A DNA stretch of 64,000 bases from Alphaproteobacteria bacterium (GTDB lineage Bacteria > Pseudomonadota > Alphaproteobacteria > Rhizobiales > Rhizobiaceae): the NCBI GenBank assembly GCA_024742485.1, contig JANSYK010000002.1, positions 806,001 through 870,000 of the forward strand. Direction: 5' to 3'. Within the stretch, counting starts at the first letter, position 1. Each line of letters begins with the position of its first letter. The position numbers and the translations under genes were made by a program. The notes beneath the pieces are model-generated. The model saw only the letters and a program-made list of their open reading frames with translations. It was not told the origin of the DNA and did not search any database. Positions 45,014 to 54,888 of this stretch are shown piece by piece.

Positions 45014-45727
45014 TCACGACGCGTTGACACCGCTTTTCAATATGAAATCCACAAGCTTGAAATCCCATTCCGTGTCGATGCTGACGAAAAAGCCTTCGCA
45101 AATTAGCGCCCCGGTTTTTTCCCCGGCAATAGTCTTTTGGTCCAAAAGGCATTCGCGTGTCATCGCATAGGCCAGGCCGTTGCGATGATAAACCGGCTGC
45201 AATTGCTGCCGGGCAATGATTTGGGCCCCCCGTTCATCAAAGAGATCGAGTTTGCCATCCTCGACGGTCAGCTGTTTGAACGGGTGACTTTTGCTGTCGG
45301 TTTCCGAGACAGTCCAGACTGCATCATATTGACCGGAAACAAGCATCTCGATCGTGTCGACCACATGCTGCGGCCGGCGCAGCGGCGAGGTTGGCTGCAG
45401 CATGACGACAATGTCATATTGCCGTGCGTCCAGCTCCTCCATGGCAAGCAGTGCGTGGGTGAGAACCTGCACATCCGATATCACATCTCCGGAGAGCTCC
45501 TCTGGACGACGGATGGCATCGCTCAGACCACCGGCGACGGCCGCCCTGGCAATTTCCTCGTGGTCAGTGGAGACAATGGCCCGGTCGATGCAGTCGACCT
45601 GACCGGCGACACGGCCAGCAAGCTCGACAATCGGAACGTTCCGGACGGGACGCAGGTTCTTGAGAGGCACACCTTTGCTTCCGCCTCTTGCGGGAACCAC
45701 CGCCAGGACAGACAGATCATTGATCAC
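45014..45727 (-). CDS. neuA: Acylneuraminate cytidylyltransferase (CMP-nonulosonate synthetase)
   Basis: A 237-aa nucleotidyltransferase. The N-terminal motif A-V-V-P-A-R-G-G-S-K-G-V-P-x-K-N binds CTP, L-Q-P-T-S-P-L-R is the second hallmark, and D-T-E-W-D-F-K near the end binds the divalent metal. It activates a nonulosonic acid (sialic acid, KDN, legionaminate-like) as its CMP derivative. Confidence 0.9.
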   Translation of the reverse strand: MINDLSVLAVVPARGGSKGVPLKNLRPVRNVPIVELAGRVAGQVDCIDRAIVSTDHEEIARAAVAGGLSDAIRRPEELSGDVISDVQVLTHALLAMEELDARQYDIVVMLQPTSPLRRPQHVVDTIEMLVSGQYDAVWTVSETDSKSHPFKQLTVEDGKLDLFDERGAQIIARQQLQPVYHRNGLAYAMTRECLLDQKTIAGEKTGALICEGFFVSIDTEWDFKLVDFILKSGVNAS

Positions 45728-45893
45728 AATATGGCCTTCCCCTCACGTACCGTCTGATTTTGTTTGGAAATATTCAAACGTCAGCACGCTTTGGACGTCG
45801 CGCAAACCCATTCCCCTCTATACAACAGGCCAATCGAACTATCCAGCATATGGGGATAGTCTGCCCCACATACCAGCACATCGCGAAACGCCT

Positions 45894-46541
45894 TCACACG
45901 GCACGAATATGCGCAAGCACAGACGGAACCTCCATCAGATCCTCGACCATATGATCCGGCACCGTATGGAATCGGTCAGCGTTCTTACCCACACCAATGA
46001 AGGCACACCCTCGCATGTGGGCAGATTGCTGGTCGATTTCACTGTCGCCGATATAGACCAGATTGCTCGTATCAACATTCAATCGTTTCCGGACATGGTC
46101 GATGTGCGCTGTTTTTTCCTCGGGACTTCCCAGTATGTCGGAAAAGTATCGTGACATGCCGCGGGTAGCGACGATTCGTTGCAGGGTCGGTTGTGGCGTT
46201 GCGGAACTGATTGCCAGATGAAGGCCTGATTTGAGGAGGGTTTCCAGAAGGCCTTGCGCACCGCTGATTTGCGGTGCCTGGGAGACACGCAGCTCGCACA
46301 AATGGGTATACTGTTCCGCCAGAATATCCGCATTGGCCTGGTGATCGGAGCGATCAGCATAGTGCTCCTCGAGTTTCCTGAAAACAGCATAGCGGTCACC
46401 GGCATCGGGATCCGACAATATGTTGCTCAGATGCCTGCCGGCGTCCGGCAGGTGCCGGGCGACTTCGAAGAAACACGCCTGTTTGATGGCATTCGAATCC
46501 ACCAGCGTCCCGTCAAAATCGAAAATCGCACCCTGGATCAT
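45894..46541 (-). CDS. HAD-superfamily phosphatase
   Basis: A 215-aa HAD hydrolase: catalytic D-F-D-G-T-L-V-D-S at residues about 8-16, motif II I-S-S-A-T, motif III lysine before motif IV Y-I-G-D-S-E-I-D. The ATG at 46541 is preferred; a TTG at 46556 would add five residues. Placed between NeuA and NeuB genes, it may dephosphorylate a nonulosonate 9-phosphate; inferred from context. Confidence 0.85.
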   Translation of the reverse strand: MIQGAIFDFDGTLVDSNAIKQACFFEVARHLPDAGRHLSNILSDPDAGDRYAVFRKLEEHYADRSDHQANADILAEQYTHLCELRVSQAPQISGAQGLLETLLKSGLHLAISSATPQPTLQRIVATRGMSRYFSDILGSPEEKTAHIDHVRKRLNVDTSNLVYIGDSEIDQQSAHMRGCAFIGVGKNADRFHTVPDHMVEDLMEVPSVLAHIRAV

Positions 46542-46664
46542 GGGCAGCCGGCGCAATCTTGGTGATTCTGACCTTTGCTTGTCACAATGGCTTTTCGCTG
46601 CGTGACGTCACCGGATCTGACCGACCGGCCGATGGGACGCATCGAATCCGCCACACGACAAAAC

Positions 46665-48212
46665 CTACGGGCCTGGATTCGCCGGAGCCTTGTCCTCGAG
46701 CTCGAACCGGCCCCAATGGCTGACGACCGTTTTGCGTTCGTTTCGGGCCAGCTTGTTGATTTGGTGATCATTGTAGACGGAGTCATTGTTGTAGTGGGTT
46801 GTCGAGATTTCTTCGACAATGCATCCTGTATCGGACCAGAATTTGTGCCAGACACCGGGCTGAACCACGGCGGTCTGGCCGGGGTGCAGTGTTCTCCGGT
46901 GACCGTCAATCTCACACTCGAAGATGCCGCTGAGCACCTGGAAGGTTTCTTCCTTGCGTTTGTGATAGTGCAGGGGATGATTTTGTCCCGGCAGCACGAC
47001 GATCAGTTTCTTGCAATATTCCCGGTTGACGCAATCGACAATCAGGGCGCCGACCTTTCGGAAGTTGGCGATGCCCTGATGATGCGAGAATTCGATCTTG
47101 AACTCGCTGTCCAGCACGATCGACGCTTCATTCAGCATCGCCTTGACCTCGTGAATGGAGGATTTGAGGATCTGCACATCGGAAGGCGGCGGCCGGCGCA
47201 CCTGCGCGGTCAGCGCGGCACCGTCCTTCGCAATGCTCTCTTCGGCAACCAGGCCTTCGGTCCAGTGTTCGCTCGAAAGCTGCCCGTCGCCAAGCGGCAT
47301 GGCAAAAAAGACATCATCGCGTGTCAGTGTCTCACCTTGCTTGATCGGACGTCGCGCAAAGATTCCGCGCTGCAGGTCTGCCAGGGATTTGGCTTCAACA
47401 GGATTGGCCGATTGCCGAAAGCCGTTTCCGCACAGTGTCACGGCGCGGCGGTAGCTGGCCATCCAGCGGTCGAGCTGTTCGGGTGTCGATGAATAGGCAT
47501 TGAGTTTGATGTCTTCGGTGACCAGCCCCACATGCCGCTCGAACATGCCCGCACCCTTGGCCACCGCGATGGCAACGGCGGCCTGCTCGTCCGGATCCTC
47601 ATGGGTCGACCATCCGACGGTGATGTCCGGGTAGCGGCGGCGCAACGTATCGATGCGGTTGAGGTTGAAATCCTCGTCCGGTGTCGGATAGATCGACACA
47701 CAATGCATCAGCGCCAGCGGTACCGCACGGTGATCGAAAAAACTGACGAGATTGTCGATATTCGAAATCTCCAGACCGCCGGTCGAGGCAACCACCGGCA
47801 TCGCCGCTCCGGCCACCGCCTCCAGCAGCGGCCAGTCCTTAGCCGAGCAGCTGGCCACTTTCATAATATCGAAGCCCATGTCGAGAATGACATCGACGGA
47901 CTCTTCGTCAAACGGAGTGCACATGGTCAGCATGCCGGCATCCCTGACGGCGGAGACAAGCGTATCCCAGTCGCCACGGGTCAGGCGGGTCGCCAGGAAA
48001 CGCGGAATGTGCTTGTTGTCACTGTCGCTCTTGTGGTCCGGATGGACGAAGCTGTCCAGCTGGCGAAACTGAAACTTCATCGCCGCGCGGATATTGTGCG
48101 CCCGCGCCTTTTGCCCGCAGGCATCAATGATCTTGAGGGCGTGTTCGACACTGCCCTGATGATTGTTGGCAAGATCGAGAACAAACAGGTCGCTGAAATC
48201 AAAGTCTTTCAT
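46665..48212 (-). CDS. neuB: NeuB-family nonulosonate synthase fused to a cupin domain
   Basis: A 515-aa fusion. Residues about 8-270 are the NeuB TIM barrel (A-M-K-F-Q with the PEP-site Lys, V-A-S, S-T-G-G, G-W-S-T-H-E, F-E-R-H). Residues about 283-340 are an SAF/antifreeze-like domain (G-I-F-A-R-R-P-I-K-Q-G-E-T-L). Residues about 365-490 are a cupin: H415-Y-H417-x4-E422-x6-G429 matches cupin motif 1 and P452-G-x-x-H456 motif 2. NeuB condenses PEP with a hexose or hexosamine substrate to give a nine-carbon acid. The cupin may epimerise or isomerise the sugar substrate; inferred. GTG/ATG choices exist; 48212 chosen for family fit. Confidence 0.88.
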   Translation of the reverse strand: MKDFDFSDLFVLDLANNHQGSVEHALKIIDACGQKARAHNIRAAMKFQFRQLDSFVHPDHKSDSDNKHIPRFLATRLTRGDWDTLVSAVRDAGMLTMCTPFDEESVDVILDMGFDIMKVASCSAKDWPLLEAVAGAAMPVVASTGGLEISNIDNLVSFFDHRAVPLALMHCVSIYPTPDEDFNLNRIDTLRRRYPDITVGWSTHEDPDEQAAVAIAVAKGAGMFERHVGLVTEDIKLNAYSSTPEQLDRWMASYRRAVTLCGNGFRQSANPVEAKSLADLQRGIFARRPIKQGETLTRDDVFFAMPLGDGQLSSEHWTEGLVAEESIAKDGAALTAQVRRPPPSDVQILKSSIHEVKAMLNEASIVLDSEFKIEFSHHQGIANFRKVGALIVDCVNREYCKKLIVVLPGQNHPLHYHKRKEETFQVLSGIFECEIDGHRRTLHPGQTAVVQPGVWHKFWSDTGCIVEEISTTHYNNDSVYNDHQINKLARNERKTVVSHWGRFELEDKAPANPGP

Positions 48213-48238
48213 ACGCACATCTTTTCGCGGTTGATCGT

Positions 48239-49339
48239 CTATTTCATGAGTCCCAGTGCGTCCGGGACATATCCCTTGGTATAGTCGATTGCAACTGAAC
48301 ACCGGTTTTGCGCCGACAGATGAGTGGCGGCGACAACCAGCATTGTGTCCAGTCCATAATGCAGAGCAAGCGGTGAATCCATGGTCGGATCCTCGACAGC
48401 GGCAAGAATGTGTTTCACCTCCGCCAGAAAATCGTCCGGGCGCGTCTTGGGAAAGGCCAGTGTTTCGCTTTGCAGCGTCTTGTCGGCCATGACAAGGCTG
48501 TCTTTCCCGGCTTCGCTGTCACAGATCCACTCGGCAAAACCACCGGCGCATTGCGCCCTGGCCCATTTACGGGTCGGCTTGGTGATGACGTCCTGAACGG
48601 CGCGGCCGATCATGTCCTGTTCGGTGCGGAATTGGGCAGCGCAGATCGAATCATAGTCGACCTCTCCATCCCGGACATATTCGAGTGTCGCCGATACTTC
48701 GCGAATTCTGCCGGCACCCGCCGATCGTGCGATGCATTGCCACATATTGATGGCATGGGAGTGCTCCCCCGCAGCACCGCCGCCACGGTTCCAGTAGCCA
48801 AGATAGCTGTCGGCTGGGCCGCTCAACCAGGGGTGAGCGGCAAAAATACCGCCCCAATACTCACGAAACTCGACATCCAGAGTCTCGATGCCTCCCAGTT
48901 CGCCACTCTGCACGGTGCCAAGCATTTTCTGGGCGGACGGGCTGACCGTGTGATTGTATCCGACAAAGGCGCGGCAATTGGCGGCAGCTGCTTCCTCGAA
49001 CAGGGCCTGGGCGCCGCCAAGGTCGGGCGGGCAGGCCGGTTTTTCGATAAGAACCGATCGGGCGCCGCCGGCAACAGCATCGCGGGCCAGCGCGATATGG
49101 CTGTCCGGCGGGGTGCCGACAACAACCAGGTCGTAGCCTTTGCGCGGCGCCTCGTCGGCTTCGTAGAGCGTGATGGCGTCGTCCCAGTGGCCATAGCGTG
49201 CCGGATAGATTTCCTCTTTGGTGCGGCGCAGGGCCTCCTTGTCCACATCGCACATGTCGACATGCCAGCCCATCTGACGCGACGCGTGCGCCAGATGATT
49301 GCCGATCGAACCGGCGCCGATGATTTTGACCTTCCACAT
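48239..49339 (-). CDS. Gfo/Idh/MocA-family oxidoreductase
   Basis: A 366-aa NAD-dependent oxidoreductase. N-terminal Rossmann I-I-G-A-G-S-I-G-N-H; catalytic-site E-K-P-A; dimer domain with W-N-R-G-G-G-A-A-G-E-H-S-H in place of the usual G-G-G-x-x-x-D-x-G-x-H. Start at 49339 after GTGGGAC. It lies 26 nt upstream of the NeuB-cupin gene and likely oxidises or epimerises a nucleotide sugar or nonulosonate precursor. Confidence 0.85.
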   Translation of the reverse strand: MWKVKIIGAGSIGNHLAHASRQMGWHVDMCDVDKEALRRTKEEIYPARYGHWDDAITLYEADEAPRKGYDLVVVGTPPDSHIALARDAVAGGARSVLIEKPACPPDLGGAQALFEEAAAANCRAFVGYNHTVSPSAQKMLGTVQSGELGGIETLDVEFREYWGGIFAAHPWLSGPADSYLGYWNRGGGAAGEHSHAINMWQCIARSAGAGRIREVSATLEYVRDGEVDYDSICAAQFRTEQDMIGRAVQDVITKPTRKWARAQCAGGFAEWICDSEAGKDSLVMADKTLQSETLAFPKTRPDDFLAEVKHILAAVEDPTMDSPLALHYGLDTMLVVAATHLSAQNRCSVAIDYTKGYVPDALGLMK

Positions 49340-49440
49340 TTTCGATTGTCCCACTCGAGAAACTTCCAGCTCAATTGTGTCTGCCGGTCTGGCCGGCAAT
49401 GTCACGCCAATGGCAGGGCGGTGTTGCATTCCATGAAAAA

Positions 49441-50760
49441 TCAGCCCGGTTCGCTTTCCGTGCGGCCGATGCTCCAATAGTCGAAACCCAGCTGTTTCAT
49501 TTCGGCCGGGCGGTAGATGTTGCGCAGATCGATCATCACCGGGGATTTCAACAGCTCTTTGATCCGTTCGAGGTCCAGCGCGCGAAAGGCCTCCCATTCG
49601 GTCACGATGACAATGGCATCAGCACCGACGGCGGCGTCATAGGCATCCTCTGCATAGTGGATGTCGTCAAGCATCTCGGCTGCTGATTTCATTCCCTGAG
49701 GGTCGAAGGCACGAATTTTGGCTCCACCATTCTGCAAGGATCGTATGATTGCGATCGAAGGGGCCTCCCGCATATCATCGGTATTGGGCTTGAACGTCAG
49801 GCCAAGGATCGCGATTACCCGGTCGCGTACATTGCCGCCACAGGCCGCGATGATCTTTTCCGCCATCGCCGGTTTACGTCGATTGTTGATGTCGACGGTT
49901 GTCTCCACAAGCCGCACCGGACTGTCATGGTCCTGCGCGGTTTTGACAAGTGCAATCGTGTCTTTCGGAAAGCACGAGCCGCCAAAACCCGGCCCGGCGT
50001 TGAGGAATTTGGGGCCGATGCGATTGTCCAGTCCGATTCCACGGGCAACATCCTGTACATTGGCACCGACGGCATCACACAAATCGGCCAGCTCATTGAT
50101 GAAAGTGATCTTCATCGCCAGAAAGCCATTGGACGCATATTTTGTCAGTTCCGCCGTGCGACGCGAGACAAACAGGATCGGCGAATGATTGAGAAAAAGG
50201 GGCCGGTAAACTTCGTTCATCACATCGCGGGCCCTTGGATCGTCGGTTCCGACGATGATGCGATCCGGCCGTTTGAAATCTTCGATGGCCGCACCTTCGC
50301 GCAGGAATTCCGGATTGGAGACAACCGAAAAATCCGCCTGCGAATTGCCTTCGCGGATGATCCGTTCGACCTCGTCGCCGGTGCCGACGGGCACCGTCGA
50401 TTTCGTGACGATGACCGTATATCCATCGAGCGAGGTCGAAATTGTCCGGGCGACCGCGTAGACATAGGACAAATCCGCATGGCCGTCGCCGCGCCGCGCC
50501 GGAGTGCCGACGGCGATGAAAATCACATCGGCATCGGCGATGGCCTGTTCCACCTGTGTCGTGAACGACAACCGGCCACTTTGCACATTCGATTCGACAA
50601 TCTGCTCGAGCCCGGGCTCAAAAATGGGAATTTCGCCACGGTTCAGCGCTTCAATCTTTGTCTCGTCCAGGTCGGCGCAGACAACCGTGTCGCCGAAATC
50701 CGCAAAACAGGCGCCGGAAACCAGACCGACATAGCCGCAGCCTAAAACCGAAATTTTCAC
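49441..50760 (-). CDS. ugd: UDP-glucose 6-dehydrogenase
   Basis: A 439-aa nucleotide-sugar dehydrogenase. N-terminal G-C-G-Y-V-G-L-V NAD site; S-T-V-P-V-G-T-G; catalytic Cys in G-P-G-F-G-G-S-C-F-P-K-D; C-terminal G-L-T-F-K-P-N-T-D-D-M-R-E-A-P-S. It makes UDP-glucuronate, a donor for acidic surface polysaccharides. Confidence 0.93.
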   Translation of the reverse strand: MKISVLGCGYVGLVSGACFADFGDTVVCADLDETKIEALNRGEIPIFEPGLEQIVESNVQSGRLSFTTQVEQAIADADVIFIAVGTPARRGDGHADLSYVYAVARTISTSLDGYTVIVTKSTVPVGTGDEVERIIREGNSQADFSVVSNPEFLREGAAIEDFKRPDRIIVGTDDPRARDVMNEVYRPLFLNHSPILFVSRRTAELTKYASNGFLAMKITFINELADLCDAVGANVQDVARGIGLDNRIGPKFLNAGPGFGGSCFPKDTIALVKTAQDHDSPVRLVETTVDINNRRKPAMAEKIIAACGGNVRDRVIAILGLTFKPNTDDMREAPSIAIIRSLQNGGAKIRAFDPQGMKSAAEMLDDIHYAEDAYDAAVGADAIVIVTEWEAFRALDLERIKELLKSPVMIDLRNIYRPAEMKQLGFDYWSIGRTESEPG

Positions 50761-50943
50761 GAAAATACCTTCAGATGGAATGCCCGAGCACGATGCATAT
50801 CGAATAGATCATTGCCGCGCAATCTTGCTTTGTCCAATACCCAGATTTCGGCATTGCAGGGCTGCAAGGCTGGGCCGTTCAATCGCCCCTTGATTGTTCC
50901 GGGTTCCGTTGATCGGCTTATCCGACCCCGGCATCCCAATCGG

Positions 50944-52212
50944 TCAGTTGTCTGACTGGACAGAGGACACGGCATTGAAGACGCAGATCAGAGCGAGAAA
51001 CAGGAGGGTTACAACGTCGTGATAAAACAACAGATTTGTGGCGCCATAAAAAACATAGGCAAGCGTGACGCACAGAACGCCCCCGAAAACAATCGGCGGC
51101 GCGTTCCGCAGCAATGCCAATGGCACCAGCAGAACCGCCAGGAGCGACACCAGGCCCGCAATCCCCGATGATACGAGGTCGGTCAGATACCCGTTGTGCA
51201 AATGGGAAAACCGGAAGTGTTTGTCAGGTGCGCCATTGCTGTGCTCTTTCGCGGCCCGTACCGCATTCTGGCGGCCATATCCTGTCAACGGCCGCTCCAG
51301 AAAGGCCAGTGCCCCCGCCTCGTAAAGCACAAGTCGTGTGTGGACGCTGTTTTCTTGAAGGCTCGTACTGTCCGGATTTGTCAGGCGTTCCACAGCGGCG
51401 GCGTATCGCTCCGCGAGCAACGGATCATATTTGGCCATTACCCCGATAATCGCCGCGAGCAACACCAGCCAGGCTGCCATGCGGCTGAGCATCCAGCGGA
51501 GGCCAAAATGCCTGAACCCCATGATCGCGGCATAAGTGGTGGTGGCGGCGCCATAGGCAATGAGAGGCCCCCGGCTGGCGGTAATCAGCAGCACGCCGAC
51601 TGAGGCCAGTGCACCGGCCACCAACAGCCACCGCATGCGGCCACCAAAAAACAGGGCGCCGTGCAGGCACAGCAGACCGGAGACCAGCACACCAAGGGCC
51701 AGAACCAGGGGGTTGCCGCTTAGAGCTTTGCGTCCGACCTCCGGATAGAAGAAGGCGCCAATCGTGACGATCGCGGCAGCCAGGATAGCACCCCAGGCGA
51801 CACCGGCAAATACCCGGTTGATCCAGTCAGGTTGCGCAGCCCGGCGCAGGACGGGAAGGACCGGACCGATCAGCAAAAAGGGCAGGTTGGAGTAAATGGC
51901 ACCGAACCCCGACGTCTGATCCAGTCTCATGGCATGCAAGAATGCAAATCCAGCCATGATGAGGAAATAGGCCGCAAAAACGCTTACCAGAATGGTCTCG
52001 CGGCGATTGAAAGACCGGGCATCCCGGTCGAAGAGCCAATAGGGCAACGAGAAGAGCCATATGCCGGCGAACAGGATCGAGCCACCGCTTCCCACACCGG
52101 GGAACAGCACAAATGTTGCGAACAACGTCATCATCCAGCGACGCGAAGCCCGCACATCGCTGCCATGATAATGCTGCCAAAAAAACTGGTTTAACCCGGA
52201 AGACTTAACCAC
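50944..52212 (-). CDS. O-antigen ligase-like membrane protein
   Basis: A 422-aa protein with about ten to twelve membrane segments and a large periplasmic loop holding H-L-H-N-G-Y-L-T-D-L-V-S-S-G-I-A-G-L, the WaaL/Wzy_C hallmark. I favour a GTG at 52212 (GAGGA 5 nt upstream); ATGs at 52260 and 52266 would add an unlikely charged N-terminus. It probably joins or polymerises the glycan made by this cluster at the outer face of the inner membrane. Confidence 0.82.
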   Translation of the reverse strand: MVKSSGLNQFFWQHYHGSDVRASRRWMMTLFATFVLFPGVGSGGSILFAGIWLFSLPYWLFDRDARSFNRRETILVSVFAAYFLIMAGFAFLHAMRLDQTSGFGAIYSNLPFLLIGPVLPVLRRAAQPDWINRVFAGVAWGAILAAAIVTIGAFFYPEVGRKALSGNPLVLALGVLVSGLLCLHGALFFGGRMRWLLVAGALASVGVLLITASRGPLIAYGAATTTYAAIMGFRHFGLRWMLSRMAAWLVLLAAIIGVMAKYDPLLAERYAAAVERLTNPDSTSLQENSVHTRLVLYEAGALAFLERPLTGYGRQNAVRAAKEHSNGAPDKHFRFSHLHNGYLTDLVSSGIAGLVSLLAVLLVPLALLRNAPPIVFGGVLCVTLAYVFYGATNLLFYHDVVTLLFLALICVFNAVSSVQSDN

Positions 52213-52733
52213 AATGATCCTCGAACAGGCGCACGTCGCAGTAAGGGTCGCGGTTTTCATGCGCACAGCATCGCCGGGTCCCGAAGGCCTGTTGATATCA
52301 AGAGTCGGATCACCGGTAAACGCCGTATTGTCAATAACAACACCAAAGGAATGCGGGCGCGGTCGGGCCGATTTCTTCCGGCAGATGATCGCAATGGTCG
52401 ATTGCCGGGCCTGTTCCGGTGGTCAATGTCAAGGGTTCGGTTAGGTATTTTAAGCTTATAATAATTTGAATGCATATATTTTTCGACATCTGTTGCCACG
52501 TTGTTTCTTGAAATATCCCCCTGTTTGTGGATGATAAACCCGCAGGATCACGGTTCCAGCATCACCAATTCGTATCGACGCGACGCCTTATAATTGCAAA
52601 TGCAAATAATACTGCGAAGGTGGAACGTTATGATTACAGCTGTCGGAACCGGCGCACGGTCATGCTAGGGGCCGGTGATAAAATGAAGCAGCATCCGGCG
52701 CCGGCGGATCGGACATGACAGCAGGAGGCACAG
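52213..52733. other. Divergent intergenic region, no gene seen
   Basis: About 520 bp between the ligase-like gene and iorA. It includes an A/T-rich stretch near 52440-52490 and a palindrome at 52594-52605. It should hold promoters for both directions. Short reading frames here lack starts, codon pattern and recognisable products. Confidence 0.55.
52594..52605. promoter_or_regulatory. Short palindrome upstream of iorA
   Basis: TTGCA-AA-TGCAA, a 5-2-5 inverted repeat about 130 bp before the iorA start. A candidate regulator site; no regulator gene lies beside it. Confidence 0.3.
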
Positions 52734-54884
52734 ATGGCTGAACGCTCTTTCGCCAAAGAGGTTCAAAAACTGAAAATGGGAGAAGGGGAGACCTTTCGCG
52801 GAGAAGGCATTCTGGCCATCACGAAGGCGCTGCTGGAAAATGGCGTCGGTTATGTCGGTGGGTATCAGGGCGCGCCGATCAGCCATCTGATGGATGTGCT
52901 GGCAGACGCTCAGGACATCCTGTCCGAACTCGGCGTTCATTTTGAAGCCAGTGCCTCGGAAGCAACGGCAACCGCCATGCTGGCGGCCTCCGTTCACTAT
53001 CCGATCCGCGGCGCTGTGACATTCAAATCGACCGTTGGCCTCAATGTTGCCTCGGACGCGCTGGCCAACCTGTCCTCCGGTGGCGTGACAGGCGGTGCCT
53101 TGATTATCGTTGGCGAGGATTACGGGGAAGGCTCATCGATCATGCAGGAAAGGAGCCATTCCTTCGCAACCAAAAGCCAGGTCTGGTTGCTTGACCCTCG
53201 TCCAAATCTGCCCTCGATCGTCAAGGCGGTAGAGAATGGCTTCGAACTTTCCGAGGCCTCCAACACGCCGGTGATGTTGCAGGTCAGGATCCGCTGCTGC
53301 CATGTGCACGGCCAGTTCGAGGCAAAAGCCAACAAACGGCCACAGATGAATGTCGCAGATGCGCTCGACAATCCCCGGCGCGATCTGAACCGCATTGTCC
53401 TGCCACCTGCTTCTTTCCTGCACGAACAGGAAAAGATCACCAAGCGTATGCCGGCGGCTGTCGATTATATCCGCGAAAATGAACTCAATGAGCTCTTCGG
53501 TCCGAGTGACGCGAAGATCGGCATTGTCCTGCAGGGCGGCATGTATAATGGCGTCATCCGCGCCCTGCAGCGCCTCGGGCTTGCCGATATCCACGGCGAA
53601 ACGCAAGTGCCGCTTTATGTCCTCAACGTTACCTATCCGCTGATAGACAATGAGATTACAGACTTTTGTGCCGACAAGGATGCCGTCCTGGTGGTCGAGG
53701 AAGGGCAGCCAAACTATATCGAAGAGGCCATCGGCGCGATGCTCTACAAGGCCGGTGCGACCACCCGCCTGACCGGCAAGGGCCCGTTACCGGAAGCCGG
53801 CGAATATACCGGCCAGATCATGCTGGATGGTCTTCGAGCTTTTATCCGGGACCATGAACCCGGCCTGTTGTCAGACCGCGACCGTGCACCCAACGTGCCG
53901 CAGGCCGACATTTCAGGCGATCTTGCCGCGACTGTGCCCGCCCGACCGCCCGGTTTTTGTACCGGTTGCCCGGAGCGGCCGATTTTCGCGGCCACCAAAC
54001 TTGTCGAAAATGAGCTTGGCGAACACCACATCGCCTCGGATATTGGCTGTCATTTGTTTTCCATCATGCCGCCCTTCGGACTGGGCGCGACCACCATGGG
54101 CTATGGACTTGGACCGGCGTCCGCCTCGGCATTCAATACGCCGGATGCCAGTCGCCGGTCCATTTCCTTCGTCGGCGATGGCGGCTTCTGGCACAATGGC
54201 TTGACCTCTTCGATCGGCAATGCCGTGTTCAATCAGAATGATGGTGTCATCGTTATCGTCGATAATTATTATTCCGCAGCGACCGGCGGGCAGGATATCC
54301 TGTCTTCCCGTGCCGACAACCGGTCGAAATCGACCAAGCATCCGATTGCGGACGCCGTGAAGGGAATCGGCGTGAACTGGGTCCGTCAGATCGACTGGAC
54401 CTACGATGTCGGCAAGATGGCCGATACGCTGAAGGAGGCGCTGACAACAAAACAGGACGGTCCGAAGGTCATTGTCGCGTCTTCGGAATGCATGCTGAAT
54501 CGGCAACGCCGGGAACGTCCATTGGTCAAGGCCAAAATCGACGAAGGCGGCAGGGTGGTCAAGCCGCGATTCGGCGTCGATGAAGATGTGTGCACGGGTG
54601 ACCATGCCTGCATCCGCCTGTCGGGCTGCCCGTCGCTTTCGGTCAAGAAGCTTGATGATCCGCTCCGTGATGACCCGGTCGCCCATATCGATCAGAGCTG
54701 TGTTGGATGTGGAAATTGCGGCGAAGTGGCGGACGCCGCAGTGTTGTGCCCGTCCTTTTACCGCGCCGATACAGTGTTCAATCCAGGCAGGTTCGAGCGA
54801 TTTTCCGATCGCCTGCGCCGCCGGGTGACCGGCTGGATGCAATCCCGCCGTGAGGCCCGTATCCTGACTTTTCAGGAGCAATAG
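52734..54884 (+). CDS. iorA: Indolepyruvate (arylpyruvate) ferredoxin oxidoreductase, alpha subunit
   Basis: A 716-aa ThDP enzyme; AGGAGG precedes the ATG. Domain I (G-Y-Q-G-A-P-I-S-H), a central C-T-G-C-P block, the ThDP site G-D-G-G-F-W-H-N...D-N-Y-Y-S-A-A-T-G-G-Q, and a C-terminal ferredoxin-like part with C-T-G-D-H-A-C and C-V-G-C-G-N-C...C-P. It decarboxylates aryl-2-keto acids from aromatic amino acid transamination to acyl-CoA, passing electrons to ferredoxin. Operon with iorB. Confidence 0.93.
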   Translation: MAERSFAKEVQKLKMGEGETFRGEGILAITKALLENGVGYVGGYQGAPISHLMDVLADAQDILSELGVHFEASASEATATAMLAASVHYPIRGAVTFKSTVGLNVASDALANLSSGGVTGGALIIVGEDYGEGSSIMQERSHSFATKSQVWLLDPRPNLPSIVKAVENGFELSEASNTPVMLQVRIRCCHVHGQFEAKANKRPQMNVADALDNPRRDLNRIVLPPASFLHEQEKITKRMPAAVDYIRENELNELFGPSDAKIGIVLQGGMYNGVIRALQRLGLADIHGETQVPLYVLNVTYPLIDNEITDFCADKDAVLVVEEGQPNYIEEAIGAMLYKAGATTRLTGKGPLPEAGEYTGQIMLDGLRAFIRDHEPGLLSDRDRAPNVPQADISGDLAATVPARPPGFCTGCPERPIFAATKLVENELGEHHIASDIGCHLFSIMPPFGLGATTMGYGLGPASASAFNTPDASRRSISFVGDGGFWHNGLTSSIGNAVFNQNDGVIVIVDNYYSAATGGQDILSSRADNRSKSTKHPIADAVKGIGVNWVRQIDWTYDVGKMADTLKEALTTKQDGPKVIVASSECMLNRQRRERPLVKAKIDEGGRVVKPRFGVDEDVCTGDHACIRLSGCPSLSVKKLDDPLRDDPVAHIDQSCVGCGNCGEVADAAVLCPSFYRADTVFNPGRFERFSDRLRRRVTGWMQSRREARILTFQEQ

Positions 54885-54888
54885 CCAG

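Noticed and set aside
50757-50975. A 72-codon minus-strand frame between ugd and the ligase-like gene
   Set aside because: No supported start, it overlaps the end of the ligase gene, and the sequence has no protein-like features.
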